Assembly (NCBI GenBank): GCA_021202495.1
Contig: JAJQCX010000098.1
Coordinates: forward strand, 1-6,989
Reading direction: 5' to 3'
DNA length: 6,989 nt
DNA from: Clostridia bacterium
GTDB taxonomy: Bacteria; Bacillota; Clostridia; UMGS1883
Below, one piece after another: positions 6,863-6,989 of this stretch (position 1 is the first letter of the stretch; the number at the start of each line of letters is the position of its first letter). The notes under the pieces were generated by a model. That model saw only the letters and a program-made list of their open reading frames with translations. It ran no database searches and was not told the origin of the DNA. The position numbers and the translations under genes are program-made.

Positions 6863-6891
6863 ATTATATTTCACCCCGAAAAAATTTTCAA
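6863..6891 (-). promoter_or_regulatory. Sigma-A type promoter of the exporter-UvrA-like operon
   Basis: On the minus strand, -35 TTGAAA (6891-6886) and -10 TATAAT (6868-6863) are 17 bases apart, an ideal spacing. Transcription should start near 6856, giving a leader of about 58 bases. The same direct-repeat block as at the other promoter begins seven bases upstream of the -35 box. Confidence 0.85.
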
Positions 6892-6898
6892 CACCCGT

Positions 6899-6932
6899 GG
6901 CACGAACTGCACAAATTTGGCACGAATGACAA
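6899..6932. repeat. Right copy of the 34-bp direct-repeat block next to a promoter
   Basis: Matches 2193-2226 with a single difference: the middle repeat reads GCACAAA instead of GCACGAA. Repeats start at 6900, 6909 and 6920, keeping the 9 and 11 base steps. The outer pair is intact and 20 bases apart, which suggests that the outer sites matter most if a protein binds here. Confidence 0.85.
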
Positions 6933-6943
6933 TTTTTTTGCTC

Positions 6944-6989
6944 CAATTATAATTGTACGGGCGGGGTTCACCCCGCCCATTCCTAACAT
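6944..6989. repeat. Right copy of the GC-hairpin repeat block, reaching the window edge
   Basis: Begins with a perfect 12-base palindrome CAATTATAATTG (6944-6955), then a perfect 8-bp GC stem: GGGCGGGG (6959-6966), loop TTCA, CCCCGCCC (6971-6978). It corresponds to 2265-2308 and is the better-preserved copy. There is no T-run on either side, so it is not a classical terminator for the minus-strand genes. The element may continue beyond the window. Confidence 0.8.

Overview
The window looks like chromosomal DNA from an anaerobic Firmicute, probably a Clostridia gut-type lineage. The reasons are consensus AGGAGG ribosome binding sites, consensus sigma-A promoters (TTGAAA / TATAAT), mixed GC content, and GC-rich palindromic repeats between genes of a kind common in that group. 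The lineage is inferred from sequence style only; there is no rRNA or other marker gene here. Every gene I can support lies on the minus strand, so transcription runs from high to low coordinates.

There are two transcription units, each starting at a clear promoter preceded by the same repeat module. Unit 1 is the right-hand one: promoter at 6863-6891, then a half-size ABC exporter (4995-6797), then a UvrA-like twin-ATPase protein (2622-4946) that keeps its zinc modules but lacks the UvrB-binding domain. Unit 2 is the left-hand one: promoter at 2158-2185, then a second half-size ABC exporter (336-2114), then a GNAT-family acetyltransferase (1-318) that runs off the left edge. The two exporters are paralogues with complete ATPase motifs and no peptidase domain.

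Between the units (2115-2621) lies a short fossil of a third ABC exporter (2484-2573; the stretch around the H-loop), a cluster of three hairpins (2376-2447) that looks like a dispersed intergenic repeat, and the left copy of the shared repeat module. Each module has a 34-bp block carrying three GCACGAA-type direct repeats seven bases upstream of the -35 box, and a second block with a GC-rich hairpin. The right copy reaches the right edge of the window.

Taken together, two drug- or peptide-type exporters, a UvrA paralogue resembling the DrrC class that protects DNA from intercalating drugs, and an acetyltransferase suggest a compact locus for resistance or detoxification. No biosynthetic gene, transposase, integrase, tRNA, rRNA or CRISPR array is visible. 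The most interesting points are the matching promoter-repeat modules, which may co-regulate the two units, the pairing of a UvrA paralogue with an exporter, and the ABC fossil, which records gene loss or replacement at this site.
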